A stretch of 5,931 nt of DNA, from assembly GCA_031258335.1 (NCBI GenBank), contig JAIRMY010000212.1, positions 1 through 5,931 on the forward strand. Reading direction: 5' to 3'. Both the position numbers and the translations under genes were made by a program. Under the pieces are notes generated by a model. It did no database searches, was not told the DNA's origin, and saw only the letters and a program-made list of their open reading frames with translations. Within the stretch, counting starts at the first letter, position 1. Each line of letters begins with the position of its first letter. The DNA comes from Spirochaetaceae bacterium. Lineage in GTDB: Bacteria > Spirochaetota > Spirochaetia > Treponematales > Breznakiellaceae. This document shows, piece after piece, positions 1 through 5,295 of this stretch.

Positions 1-1293
1 CAAATCTTTTAGTCTTTCGATGCTGATGGATTCGTAAGCTTTCCAGAAGGTGCCTTCCGTGCGTTTCGCGGTTTTCCTTTCTGGCGCGGACGCTCCCTTA
101 TATTCCTTCGCTTCCTCTACAGCCTTTAATACCACGTCGCGCCGTCCGGCGATGATGAGACCGTCCTGGTCTGTGTATCCGGTCTCCGATGCGGGCGGCA
201 GTTCGGCAATACGGATTTTTCCGGCGTATCCGGTCTTTTGAATAATTTGCGGTATGTTCGTTTTCCGTTCATCGTCCCCGTCAAACGGCTCCAGCCCGGC
301 CGCCTTGCGTCCGGCGCCGTCCGCGTCGAAAAAAATTATAATTTCCGGCGCTTCCATAAGGTGTTGTTTTACCACGGGGCCGGTAAGCCCGTAGGCGCCG
401 CCGGCGGCGAACAGGTTTTCAATCCCGATCGCGCGGCAGGACAGCGCGTTCATCTCGCCTTCCACGATAATAACGGGCTTCCCGGCGTCAATCGTATCCG
501 GCATGGGAAACGTACGACCGCATTTGGTGTTGCGCTTTTCACACGCCCTGCAATACGGATTTTGGGGATTGGCGGCGACTGGTTTCTTTTCACACCCTTT
601 TCTTTTTTTGCACGATTTGCAATAACGCGTTTCGTAATAATGCAGTTTGTAGCCGGCGCCGAGCCGCATCACAACGCCGGAATGATCCCATAACGAATAT
701 CCGGTATTTGGATTAACAAGCGGTACGCCTATTTTTTTTAGATTGTCATTGCCAAAATCCTTGCGGACTTCCGCAAGTCCGGGCCAGTACATTAACTGTT
801 CAACGATATACTTTTCAACATCGGACGGATATTCGCTTATCCCGTAATTCGTAGTCGCCTGCGCCCGGTCGTCAAGAAACCGTTTTATCATTTCAGGCGC
901 GGCTTTGTTTTTACGCAGATACTCTTCTAACTTTTTACAAACTCCGGCATCGGGTTGGAATTTTGCCTCCTCTTTGCCCCGCCCTTCTTTGTTAAACTGT
1001 TGTTCTACCGGCTGAACACTCACGCCTCCGCCAAACAACTTTTCTACAAATTCGTACTGCGCTTTTTGCCGTGTTATGCCTTCCAGTATTCCCACCGCGT
1101 CATATATATCGCCGTGAATTCCGCACCCGTGGCACTTAAAAGAGTCGTCAAATATTTGAAGCGACGGATTTGCGTCGCCGTGTTTGTGTCCGCCTTTATT
1201 AAAACAATGGGTCGGACTTATGCTTAAATCCACATGATACCGTTTTAACAGTTCTTTGAGACGCGGCTTATACTTGTCAAAATCTATTTTCAT
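1..1293 (-). CDS. DNA primase, CHC2 zinc finger plus TOPRIM domain (C-terminus beyond window)
   Basis: This is a DnaG/gp4-type primase, which makes RNA primers for replication of the element. The frame is open from the ATG at 1293 to base 1 (431 codons, no stop), so the protein is partial. A CHC2-type zinc finger lies at about residues 28-60 (C30, H36 or H38, C54, C57, with 'KCHGCGIHGD'). A TOPRIM core follows: 'VIIVEGEMNALS' holds the motif 1 Glu (E279), and 'IIIFFDADGAGRKAA' holds the metal-binding D323 and D325. Between them is a second Cys-rich knuckle (C225, C228, C234, C248, C251, C258) that I do not recognise as part of standard DnaG. An in-frame TAA at 1299-1297 fixes this start. No Shine-Dalgarno site is visible in the 17-nt gap behind the upstream gene, unlike most genes here, so translation may depend on coupling. 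A helicase domain may follow in the unseen part, as in many phage primase-helicases; this is inference. Confidence 0.93.
   Translation of the reverse strand, partial: MKIDFDKYKPRLKELLKRYHVDLSISPTHCFNKGGHKHGDANPSLQIFDDSFKCHGCGIHGDIYDAVGILEGITRQKAQYEFVEKLFGGGVSVQPVEQQFNKEGRGKEEAKFQPDAGVCKKLEEYLRKNKAAPEMIKRFLDDRAQATTNYGISEYPSDVEKYIVEQLMYWPGLAEVRKDFGNDNLKKIGVPLVNPNTGYSLWDHSGVVMRLGAGYKLHYYETRYCKSCKKRKGCEKKPVAANPQNPYCRACEKRNTKCGRTFPMPDTIDAGKPVIIVEGEMNALSCRAIGIENLFAAGGAYGLTGPVVKQHLMEAPEIIIFFDADGAGRKAAGLEPFDGDDERKTNIPQIIQKTGYAGKIRIAELPPASETGYTDQDGLIIAGRRDVVLKAVEEAKEYKGASAPERKTAKRTEGTFWKAYESISIERLKDL
760..781. repeat. two overlapping, mutually exclusive inverted repeats inside the primase gene
   Basis: CTTGCGGA (760-767) pairs with TCCGCAAG (770-777). 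Alternatively CGGACTT (764-770) pairs with AAGTCCG (775-781) around CCGC. Both are exact but only one can form at a time. The stretch encodes 'EVRKDFG' of the primase. No regulatory role is evident. Confidence 0.6.
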
Positions 1294-1310
1294 ATATTAA
1301 ATTGCGCGAT

Positions 1311-1604
1311 TTAGTTTTCGTTGTCTTCCCAAAACAACCAGCGCATTAACGCGCCGTAACAGTCAAACACGCGACGGGAGGCGTCCCGTCTTTTACGTAC
1401 TCCGCACTTTTGCGCGTCAACCGGGCATACGCAGCACCCCCAAAATGCAGGCGACTCAATAAATCTCAAATGCGGTATCCCCAGCTTCCTTGCCGTTTGC
1501 CGAAGCTCCCGCCATTTCCGCAGCGGAACCGTCAGAGTTATCTTGACCTTTTCCTTCTCCAGTCTTGTTTGCCGCTCCTGCGGCGTTAGTTCCTGTTCGT
1601 TCAT
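1311..1604 (-). CDS. small Cys-containing protein, possible ribbon-helix-helix-like N-terminus
   Basis: A 97-aa protein of unknown function. The start is well supported: GGAGGT stands 8 nt upstream of the ATG. It begins with a charged helix (residues 1-20). A strand-helix-turn-helix pattern follows (about residues 20-50: 'KITLTVP', 'LRKWRELRQTARKLG', 'IPHLRFI'), reminiscent of ribbon-helix-helix proteins. The C-terminal half carries cysteines at about 57, 58, 60, 67 and 81 and a basic stretch 'RKRRDASRR', so metal or nucleic-acid binding is possible. It overlaps the preceding gene by 149 nt in the +1 frame and ends 17 nt before the primase. The position between parB and the primase suggests a replication accessory or regulatory role, but no family was recognised. 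Confidence 0.75.
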   Translation of the reverse strand: MNEQELTPQERQTRLEKEKVKITLTVPLRKWRELRQTARKLGIPHLRFIESPAFWGCCVCPVDAQKCGVRKRRDASRRVFDCYGALMRWLFWEDNEN

Positions 1605-1818
1605 TTCCTGCTACCTCCGAATCTTCAAACACCTTTTTTACAAGGTGGACTTCCAACGGCAATACGCCGTTATTTTTACCCAAAATTTCCAGTTCCCGCG
1701 GCTCGTACCGCGTCTTGTCTTCGCAATATACTACACCGGTTTTTTTGCTCAACGCGATTTTCTGTTTGAGAATTTCGCTGTACAGGTATACAAAACCGGG
1801 CTTTTGCTCCATCGTCAT
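1456..1818 (-). CDS. conserved-looking phage protein with low-complexity C-terminal tail
   Basis: A 120-aa protein of unknown function. The start is taken at 1818 because that ATG overlaps the parB stop as ATGA. A second ATG two codons on (1812) is equally possible. The frame opens further upstream to 1851, but that would overlap parB needlessly. Residues 1-71 look like a small folded domain ('VYLYSEILKQKIALSKKTG', 'PLEVHLVKKVFED'). Residues 72-120 are rich in Gly, Ala, Asn, Asp and Glu and probably disordered. This tail lies wholly in the region that also encodes the N-terminus of the 97-aa protein. It sits between parB and the primase, so it may belong to the replication/partition module. 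No family was recognised. Confidence 0.7.
   Translation of the reverse strand: MTMEQKPGFVYLYSEILKQKIALSKKTGVVYCEDKTRYEPRELEILGKNNGVLPLEVHLVKKVFEDSEVAGNERTGTNAAGAANKTGEGKGQDNSDGSAAEMAGASANGKEAGDTAFEIY
1613..1618 (-). promoter_or_regulatory. Shine-Dalgarno site inside the upstream gene
   Basis: GGAGGT on the minus strand, 8 nt before the ATG at 1604. It lies inside the coding region of the upstream 120-aa gene. It is the main evidence that the 97-aa gene really starts here despite the long overlap. Confidence 0.75.
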
Positions 1819-2765
1819 AGTTTCTCGTGTAAAAGCGCTATGATGTCCCAAGCCGCTCCCATGCGGAGTGTTTTTGCCGGGTCGGTCTGCGACTCCTCGA
1901 CGGCGTCTATATACTCTTTGATAATCACCAGCACGTCGTTAATATCAACCCGTTTATGCGGCGGGTCAAAATCCGCAAGCGTGCGCGTTTCACGCGGATT
2001 GGGGGTTAGCCTCGCCAGCGGTTTTTGTTGAGCCGTGTTTTTACGCGCCGTGCCGCCGTCGTACGATCCGCAGTCTTCAGCCTGCCGTCCGGTTTCCGGC
2101 GCCGCTTCGTTTTCCGTCTCCGTCTTTAGCTCCGGCGCCCCGCGATACTGGCGGCTGACGCGCCGCGCCGCCGCCAGTGTACCACCATCATCTTTTATAC
2201 GTTCAATCAAAAGCGGAATATCCCCGTCAGCCGCCGAAGCGATTTCGCATAACGTGTTCGTGCTGATGCCCTCCGTGTCCAATCCGGCCCCGCAGGCTAG
2301 CTCGCGTATTTTATACGCGTTTATATTGCGCCAGATATACTGCTCGTTTTTGCCAAGCATCGCCGCAATTTCTTTTTGTGGTACCTTTTCGTCCTTTGTC
2401 ATTTCATATATGCCGCGCTCGCGTTCCGGCGGCGATAAATCCGAGCGTTGCAAGTTTTCTATCAATTGAAGCGTGAGCTTGTCGCCGGAAACCACAACGG
2501 CATCTATGCGGTTAAAATCATCCCCTCTGTCGCAAAGCAGCCTGAACGCTCGGACGCGCCTGTGTCCCGCTACCAGTTCAAACTCCTCAACGCCGTCCGC
2601 GTTCACGCCCCTGGCCTTAACGAGTATAGGCTGAAGCTGTCCGTTGTTTTTTATCGTGTCCGCCAGCCCCTCAATGTCCGTATAATCACCCCGCACGTTT
2701 CCGGTCTCTATTATTTGCGCGAGATCAATTTTTCTTACGCTTCCCATCGATTCCAGTTTAGGCAT
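1815..2765 (-). CDS. parB: ParB/Spo0J-family partition protein
   Basis: A 316-aa ParB-like DNA-binding protein, expected to bind a centromere site (parS) and act with ParA to segregate the replicon. The N-terminal ParB/sulfiredoxin-like fold holds the nucleotide-binding arginine box at residues 67-73 (GHRRVRA, with His where GERR is usual) and the typical 'ENLQRSDLSPPER' at 103-115. A helix-turn-helix follows at about 127-152 ('VPQKEIAAMLGKNEQYIWRN'). Residues about 208-262 form a polar, probably disordered linker. A helical C-terminal segment (275-316) may be the dimerisation end. Known ParB proteins of this type are CTP-dependent clamps; I infer the same from the box. The start overlaps the parA stop by 8 nt, with GGAGGG 4 nt before the ATG, so the two are translationally coupled. 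Confidence 0.93.
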   Translation of the reverse strand: MPKLESMGSVRKIDLAQIIETGNVRGDYTDIEGLADTIKNNGQLQPILVKARGVNADGVEEFELVAGHRRVRAFRLLCDRGDDFNRIDAVVVSGDKLTLQLIENLQRSDLSPPERERGIYEMTKDEKVPQKEIAAMLGKNEQYIWRNINAYKIRELACGAGLDTEGISTNTLCEIASAADGDIPLLIERIKDDGGTLAAARRVSRQYRGAPELKTETENEAAPETGRQAEDCGSYDGGTARKNTAQQKPLARLTPNPRETRTLADFDPPHKRVDINDVLVIIKEYIDAVEESQTDPAKTLRMGAAWDIIALLHEKL

Positions 2766-3468
2766 TTTGCCCTCCGGTAATCTGTTTTACAAAAGGCAAC
2801 AATTTCGCTTTGACCGCCGGATTAAAAATAAAATTTTGACCGCCCGTGATTTTTTTCAGGCTGGCGATGTAAGGAACCGGCTCATCCATAACGAAGCCGG
2901 CGAACTCGTTTTTATACTCATCGTATATGCCCGGCAGATTTGTTTTGTTGTTAAAGCAGTTTATGCAGATAAAAATTTCCGCGCCGACTTCGCAACACCT
3001 CAACTCCTCCAAATACAACCGCGTGGCGGCAAAATCAATGCGCGAGCAGGCGGCTGGAATTACAACCACATCGGAAGCAAACACGGCGTTCCGGGAATGC
3101 GCCCCCCAGTATCCAGGCGGGTCGATTATAATGTAATCGTATTTTTCGACCAGCCCGGCGCGTTTAAGGTTTATTTTAAGCTGGCTGTCCGTAATGTTAT
3201 TGAGCCTCGACATTCTTATATCGCCCGGAATTATGTCGATGTTTTCACCCGCGCGGTAAACGCCGTCAAAGCTGTCAAGCGGCCCCGACAGAAGTTGCAT
3301 TGAAGTATAATCCTTCATTATGCAGTCAAAAACCTGCGACAGGGCGCAGTTCGAATCGAGGTCTATCAGCAGAACCTTTTTACCGCCGTCCGCCAGCAGC
3401 CTTGCCAGCGTGGTGTTAAGCGTGGTTTTACCCGTCCCGCCCTTCCAGCTTGATAATGTTATTATCAT
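2758..3468 (-). CDS. parA: ParA/Soj-type partition ATPase
   Basis: A 236-aa P-loop ATPase of the ParA/MinD group. It should dimerise on ATP, bind nucleoid DNA and move ParB-bound replicons. The deviant Walker A motif with its signature lysine lies at residues 9-16 (KGGTGKTT). 'VLLIDLDSN' follows at 32-40, and the Walker B-like 'DYIIIDPPG' at 111-119. There is no N-terminal DNA-binding domain, so it is a short Soj-like form, which fits its pairing with an HTH-type ParB. AAGGAG stands 6 nt before the ATG, a strong ribosome site. The C-terminal tail carries ITGGQN twice (residues 207-212 and 230-235). It follows a small HTH-like gene by 16 nt and overlaps parB by 8 nt. Confidence 0.95.
   Translation of the reverse strand: MIITLSSWKGGTGKTTLNTTLARLLADGGKKVLLIDLDSNCALSQVFDCIMKDYTSMQLLSGPLDSFDGVYRAGENIDIIPGDIRMSRLNNITDSQLKINLKRAGLVEKYDYIIIDPPGYWGAHSRNAVFASDVVVIPAACSRIDFAATRLYLEELRCCEVGAEIFICINCFNNKTNLPGIYDEYKNEFAGFVMDEPVPYIASLKKITGGQNFIFNPAVKAKLLPFVKQITGGQNA
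2770..2775 (-). promoter_or_regulatory. parB Shine-Dalgarno site inside the parA C-terminus
   Basis: GGAGGG, 4 nt before the parB ATG at 2765. These same bases are the two glycine codons of the final ITGGQN motif of ParA. Confidence 0.7.
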
Positions 3469-3484
3469 TGTTTTCTCCTTATCA

Positions 3485-3847
3485 TCAGCGTTCGCCCCTT
3501 TCCTCGTATACTTTCGGAAGCGAAACGGAAAAACGTTTCGCGTAATCTTTTAGCTTCTCGTCCGATACGTTGAGCCATTCGATAATATCCTCGCGCCGCC
3601 AGCACCGCCGCCCGCTTACAAGCCTGTATTTCGAGCCGCAGCACGGCTGTAAAAAAAGTTTTTGCCGGTAGGTGTTTAACGCGCCGCCGCCTTTGAGCGC
3701 CACAGCTTGTTCAAGCGATATCCACTCCGGCAGGTTTTCATACCGCGATTTCAGTTCCGCTTCTTTCCTTTGCCGGGCAATCTCAAGCGCCAGACCGTCA
3801 ACAGCCAGCTTCAACCCCATAAGCGTCAAATTTTCTTCCGCGTTCAT
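3485..3847 (-). CDS. winged-helix/excisionase-like DNA-binding protein
   Basis: A 120-aa protein. Residues about 12-38 form a likely amphipathic helix or coiled coil. Residues about 40-92 look like a MerR/excisionase-type winged helix: 'LPEWISLEQAVALKGGG', then a strand/wing section with 'LVSGRRCWRREDIIEWL'. This layout (a helix reading 'sLeqAa', then an Arg-rich wing, Trp and 'edI.eWL') is common in phage-encoded helix-turn-helix proteins. I infer DNA binding; the target is unknown. The start at 3847 is chosen because it forms an ATGA overlap with the preceding gene. The frame stays open to 3964, but that start would overlap the neighbour by over 100 nt. It lies just before parA, so it could regulate the partition genes or the operon. 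Confidence 0.78.
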   Translation of the reverse strand: MNAEENLTLMGLKLAVDGLALEIARQRKEAELKSRYENLPEWISLEQAVALKGGGALNTYRQKLFLQPCCGSKYRLVSGRRCWRREDIIEWLNVSDEKLKDYAKRFSVSLPKVYEERGER

Positions 3848-4080
3848 TTTCCCGCCCCTACAAACGCCGCGACCCGAGCCCGCACCCAGCTCTCGGTTGC
3901 CACCATTTGCCGCTTTATCAATACCGGATACCCGCCCGATGACTTGAACATTTTGTACATCCACACATGGCTGATTTCCGTTTCTATCGCGGCCGCGAAC
4001 ATACTCCTATACCGCACCCCCGCCACAAAAACGGGCTGTGCAACCCCGGCGATGCACGTCAAACACGGGTTTTTACTCAT
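3844..4080 (-). CDS. small protein, possible HTH-like DNA-binding protein
   Basis: A 78-aa protein. The start at 4080 has a purine-rich GGGGGG site 4 nt upstream and overlaps the preceding stop by 8 nt. A longer start at 4116 would overlap its neighbour more and lacks a better ribosome site. The N-terminus has a CxxC pair ('NPCLTC', C6 and C9). Residues about 29-70 ('AIETEISHVWMYKMFKSSGG' followed by a basic strand and 'ATESWVRARV') have the helix-turn-helix-plus-wing rhythm of small phage regulators. This is pattern recognition, not a confirmed family match. It is coupled by ATGA to the next, also HTH-like, gene. Confidence 0.65.
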   Translation of the reverse strand: MSKNPCLTCIAGVAQPVFVAGVRYRSMFAAAIETEISHVWMYKMFKSSGGYPVLIKRQMVATESWVRARVAAFVGAGK

Positions 4081-4282
4081 AATTCCCCCCTGCGCCATCG
4101 TTTTCTTCCAGCACAATCGGTATTTTTTCCGCTAGATTCCATTTCCGGTCAAGAACCGCTGTAAACCCGATGCCGCCTCTTTCTTTCAGGAGTTTTTTTA
4201 CCCCCGCGGCACTTTTACAATGGATCTCGCGGCTTCCCTTTTTAAAAGGGAAGCCCTCGCTGTTCCATACATAGAGTTTCAT
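4073..4282 (-). CDS. small protein of unknown function
   Basis: A 69-aa protein. It is preceded by the purine-rich AAGGAGCGGGAGAT leader directly before the ATG, so the start is credible. The sequence (residues 1-20 'KLYVWNSEGF', then a basic helix 'AGVKKLLKERGG', then 'IPIVLEE') suggests a small alpha/beta fold, with no family recognised. Codons about 10-18 lie over a near-perfect 25-bp palindrome. It ends in an 8-nt overlap with the next gene. A 36-nt gap separates it from the repeat gene upstream. Confidence 0.65.
   Translation of the reverse strand: MKLYVWNSEGFPFKKGSREIHCKSAAGVKKLLKERGGIGFTAVLDRKWNLAEKIPIVLEENDGAGGNYE
4231..4255. repeat. 25-bp perfect inverted repeat (12-bp arms, 1-nt centre)
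   Basis: The left arm GGCTTCCCTTTT (4231-4242) and right arm AAAAGGGAAGCC (4244-4255) are exact reverse complements around one T at 4243. It lies 28-52 nt into the 69-aa gene. There is no U-run after it on either strand, so it is not an intrinsic terminator. It could be a protein-binding site, an RNA hairpin near a start codon, or chance. Confidence 0.85.
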
Positions 4283-4318
4283 ATCTCCCGCTCCTTACAA
4301 ATAAAAGACCGCTGCGCT

Positions 4319-4555
4319 TCAGCCGAAGCCGCCGTCTTTGCCGTTGCCGGCGCCGGAGGCAAAGCCCGCGCCGAAGCCGCCGTCTTTGCCGTTGCCAGAG
4401 GGAAAGTCCGCGCCGAAGCCGCCGTCTTTGCCGTTGCCGGCGCCGTCTGCGCTACCCGCGCCATTGGCAAAGGCGATGCCGGCGCCGTCTGCGCTGCCCC
4501 CGCCATATCTGTAGCCGTTGACCTCGCCGTCAGCGTCGCTTCTGATGTAGTTCAT
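4319..4555 (-). CDS. Gly-rich tandem-repeat protein
   Basis: A 78-aa protein. After a short unique start ('MNYIRSDADGEVNGYRYGGG') it consists of Gly/Ala/Asp-rich repeats: SADGAG twice and GNGKDGGFG three times. It is likely disordered or a flexible low-complexity chain, and no function is recognised. The start is well supported by an ATGA overlap with the preceding DUF6948-like gene. The stop at 4321-4319 leaves 36 nt before the next gene. A second minus-strand frame (+1), open from 4506 to 4279, runs through the same repeats and ends in an ATGA overlap with the next gene. The true C-terminus may therefore differ if a repeat-associated frameshift has occurred. Confidence 0.6.
   Translation of the reverse strand: MNYIRSDADGEVNGYRYGGGSADGAGIAFANGAGSADGAGNGKDGGFGADFPSGNGKDGGFGAGFASGAGNGKDGGFG
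4322..4438. repeat. three copies of a 27-nt exact repeat
   Basis: Identical 27-nt copies at 4322-4348, 4370-4396 and 4412-4438, encoding GNGKDGGFG on the minus strand. Spacing is 48 and 42 nt, both multiples of three, which fits expansion inside a coding frame. Confidence 0.9.
4439..4495. repeat. 15-nt repeat pair, 42 nt apart
   Basis: GGCGCCGTCTGCGCT occurs at 4439-4453 and 4481-4495, encoding the ADGAG-type repeat on the minus strand. The 42-nt step equals one of the spacings of the neighbouring 27-nt repeats, pointing to a common 14-residue unit. Confidence 0.85.
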
Positions 4556-4866
4556 TTATAAAACTCCTTTAATGTCGCAAGCGCGGCTTCAGTTATCGGG
4601 AGGTACTCTACCGCCTCGGTAAGCGTTACTTCCGAATGGCGGTGCAGTTTGCCGCCGGTGATGCCCTTCTCCGCCACGCCGGATAACGACGGGGGTCCGT
4701 CCCACGACCATATCCGTGTGCAGTCCTTTAACCGGCAGACCTTGGGGTTGCCCTCGTCTATCCAGTCCAGCGTGCCAATGTGTACGCCGGCGGAATACGT
4801 CCGCACCACGTACTTCTTCCCAATCATGCTTTCTAAGCCGTTAGTCATTTTCTCTTTCCCTTTCAT
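4552..4866 (-). CDS. DUF6948-like phage protein
   Basis: A 104-aa protein that I recognise as resembling the DUF6948 family, found mostly in phages and prophages and of unknown function. The match rests on 'YVVRTYSAGVHIGTL' (residues 19-33), followed by 'RLKDCTRIWSWDGPPSLSG' (45-63) with the typical W-x-W-x-G and 'SLS' segment, then 'LTEAVEYLPITE' near the end. The start at 4866 has AGGAGG 5 nt upstream. The internal ATG at 4848 overlaps the previous stop by 8 nt but has only a weak purine run. With the chosen start the overlap with the upstream gene is 26 nt. The stop is shared as ATGA with the Gly-rich gene. Confidence 0.82.
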   Translation of the reverse strand: MKGKEKMTNGLESMIGKKYVVRTYSAGVHIGTLDWIDEGNPKVCRLKDCTRIWSWDGPPSLSGVAEKGITGGKLHRHSEVTLTEAVEYLPITEAALATLKEFYK

Positions 4867-5284
4867 AAAAACCTCCTAAACTTTCGATATATTTAAGCCG
4901 TGCATCTTGCGGCATATCCATGTAGGTATCAATCAGTCTGTTGCGAAAACTGATAATATTGCCTCCGCGCCGCAAATCTGCTCTGATGTTTTCCGGCGCA
5001 ACCGCAATCGCCTTTTCAAACAGAGCGTCACGGATTGCCCTTTGTTCTTTCGACAAAACGCTTATTTTAGCCTCGATAGCCGCCGCTTCCGGCAGGGCAA
5101 AAAAAGCGGCAAACAGGCGGTCGAATTCAAGGTCGTCTTCAATATCCGTGAGACTTACAAGGCGAAGTCCTTTACTTTTTATAAAGGCGATCTCCGTCCG
5201 CCGTTCATCGGCTTCAAGGCGCTTTAGCTTGGCCTCAAGCGCGTCATGCTCTTTTTTCAGTAAAACAGCAGCATAATCGTTCAT
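4841..5284 (-). CDS. helical/coiled-coil protein of unknown function
   Basis: A 147-aa, largely helical and highly charged protein. Residues about 8-38 ('LKKEHDALEAKLKRLEADE') look like a coiled coil. A second helical block spans about 65-95, with 'EAKISVLSKEQRAIRDALFE'. A distinct C-terminal part (105-140) contains 'RRGGNIISFRNRLIDTY' and 'MPQDARLKYIESLGGFY'. No catalytic motif or family was recognised. The start at 5284 follows a GGGAGGGCGGAT purine-rich leader and sits 11 nt after the stop of the 65-aa gene. It is the second gene of the leftward operon. A role as a structural or accessory early protein is only a guess. Confidence 0.78.
   Translation of the reverse strand: MNDYAAVLLKKEHDALEAKLKRLEADERRTEIAFIKSKGLRLVSLTDIEDDLEFDRLFAAFFALPEAAAIEAKISVLSKEQRAIRDALFEKAIAVAPENIRADLRRGGNIISFRNRLIDTYMDMPQDARLKYIESLGGFYEREREND
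4872..4877 (-). promoter_or_regulatory. Shine-Dalgarno site deciding the DUF6948-like start
   Basis: AGGAGG followed by five T and the ATG at 4866. It is the strongest site in the neighbourhood and favours 4866 over 4848. Confidence 0.7.
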
Positions 5285-5295
5285 ATCCGCCCTCC

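Noticed and set aside
396..409. 14-bp GC palindrome in the primase gene
   Set aside because: It encodes the Ala-Ala-Gly-Gly part of the TOPRIM region with GC-rich codons and is easily produced by composition.
238..693. Rightward open frame opposite the primase
   Set aside because: The minus strand carries a clear CHC2/TOPRIM protein across the same bases. The plus frame has no motif and no ribosome site.
955..1227. Rightward open frame near the primase start
   Set aside because: It is antisense to the zinc-finger region of the primase and has no recognisable domain.
1543..2469. Rightward open frames opposite parB and the genes after it
   Set aside because: The opposite strand holds coherent ParB motifs and coupled starts. 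These frames are composition shadows.
2767..3303. 178-codon rightward frame opposite parA
   Set aside because: It is antisense to a ParA with intact Walker motifs. The length comes from the coding bias of the real gene.
3848..3964. Longer start for the winged-helix gene
   Set aside because: It would overlap the preceding gene by over 100 nt, while the ATG at 3847 forms a standard ATGA junction.
4231..4255. Intrinsic terminator at the 25-bp palindrome
   Set aside because: There is no T-run after the hairpin on either strand, and it lies inside an operon gene with coupled genes downstream.
4322..4438. CRISPR-like array (three 27-nt repeats)
   Set aside because: The intervals between copies are short, similar to each other and multiples of three. 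The whole tract encodes a Gly-rich repeat, and no cas genes are present.
4220..4561. Ala/Val-rich rightward repeat protein
   Set aside because: It is the antisense reading of the same repeats. The minus-strand frame is tied to its upstream neighbour by ATGA and lies within the operon direction.
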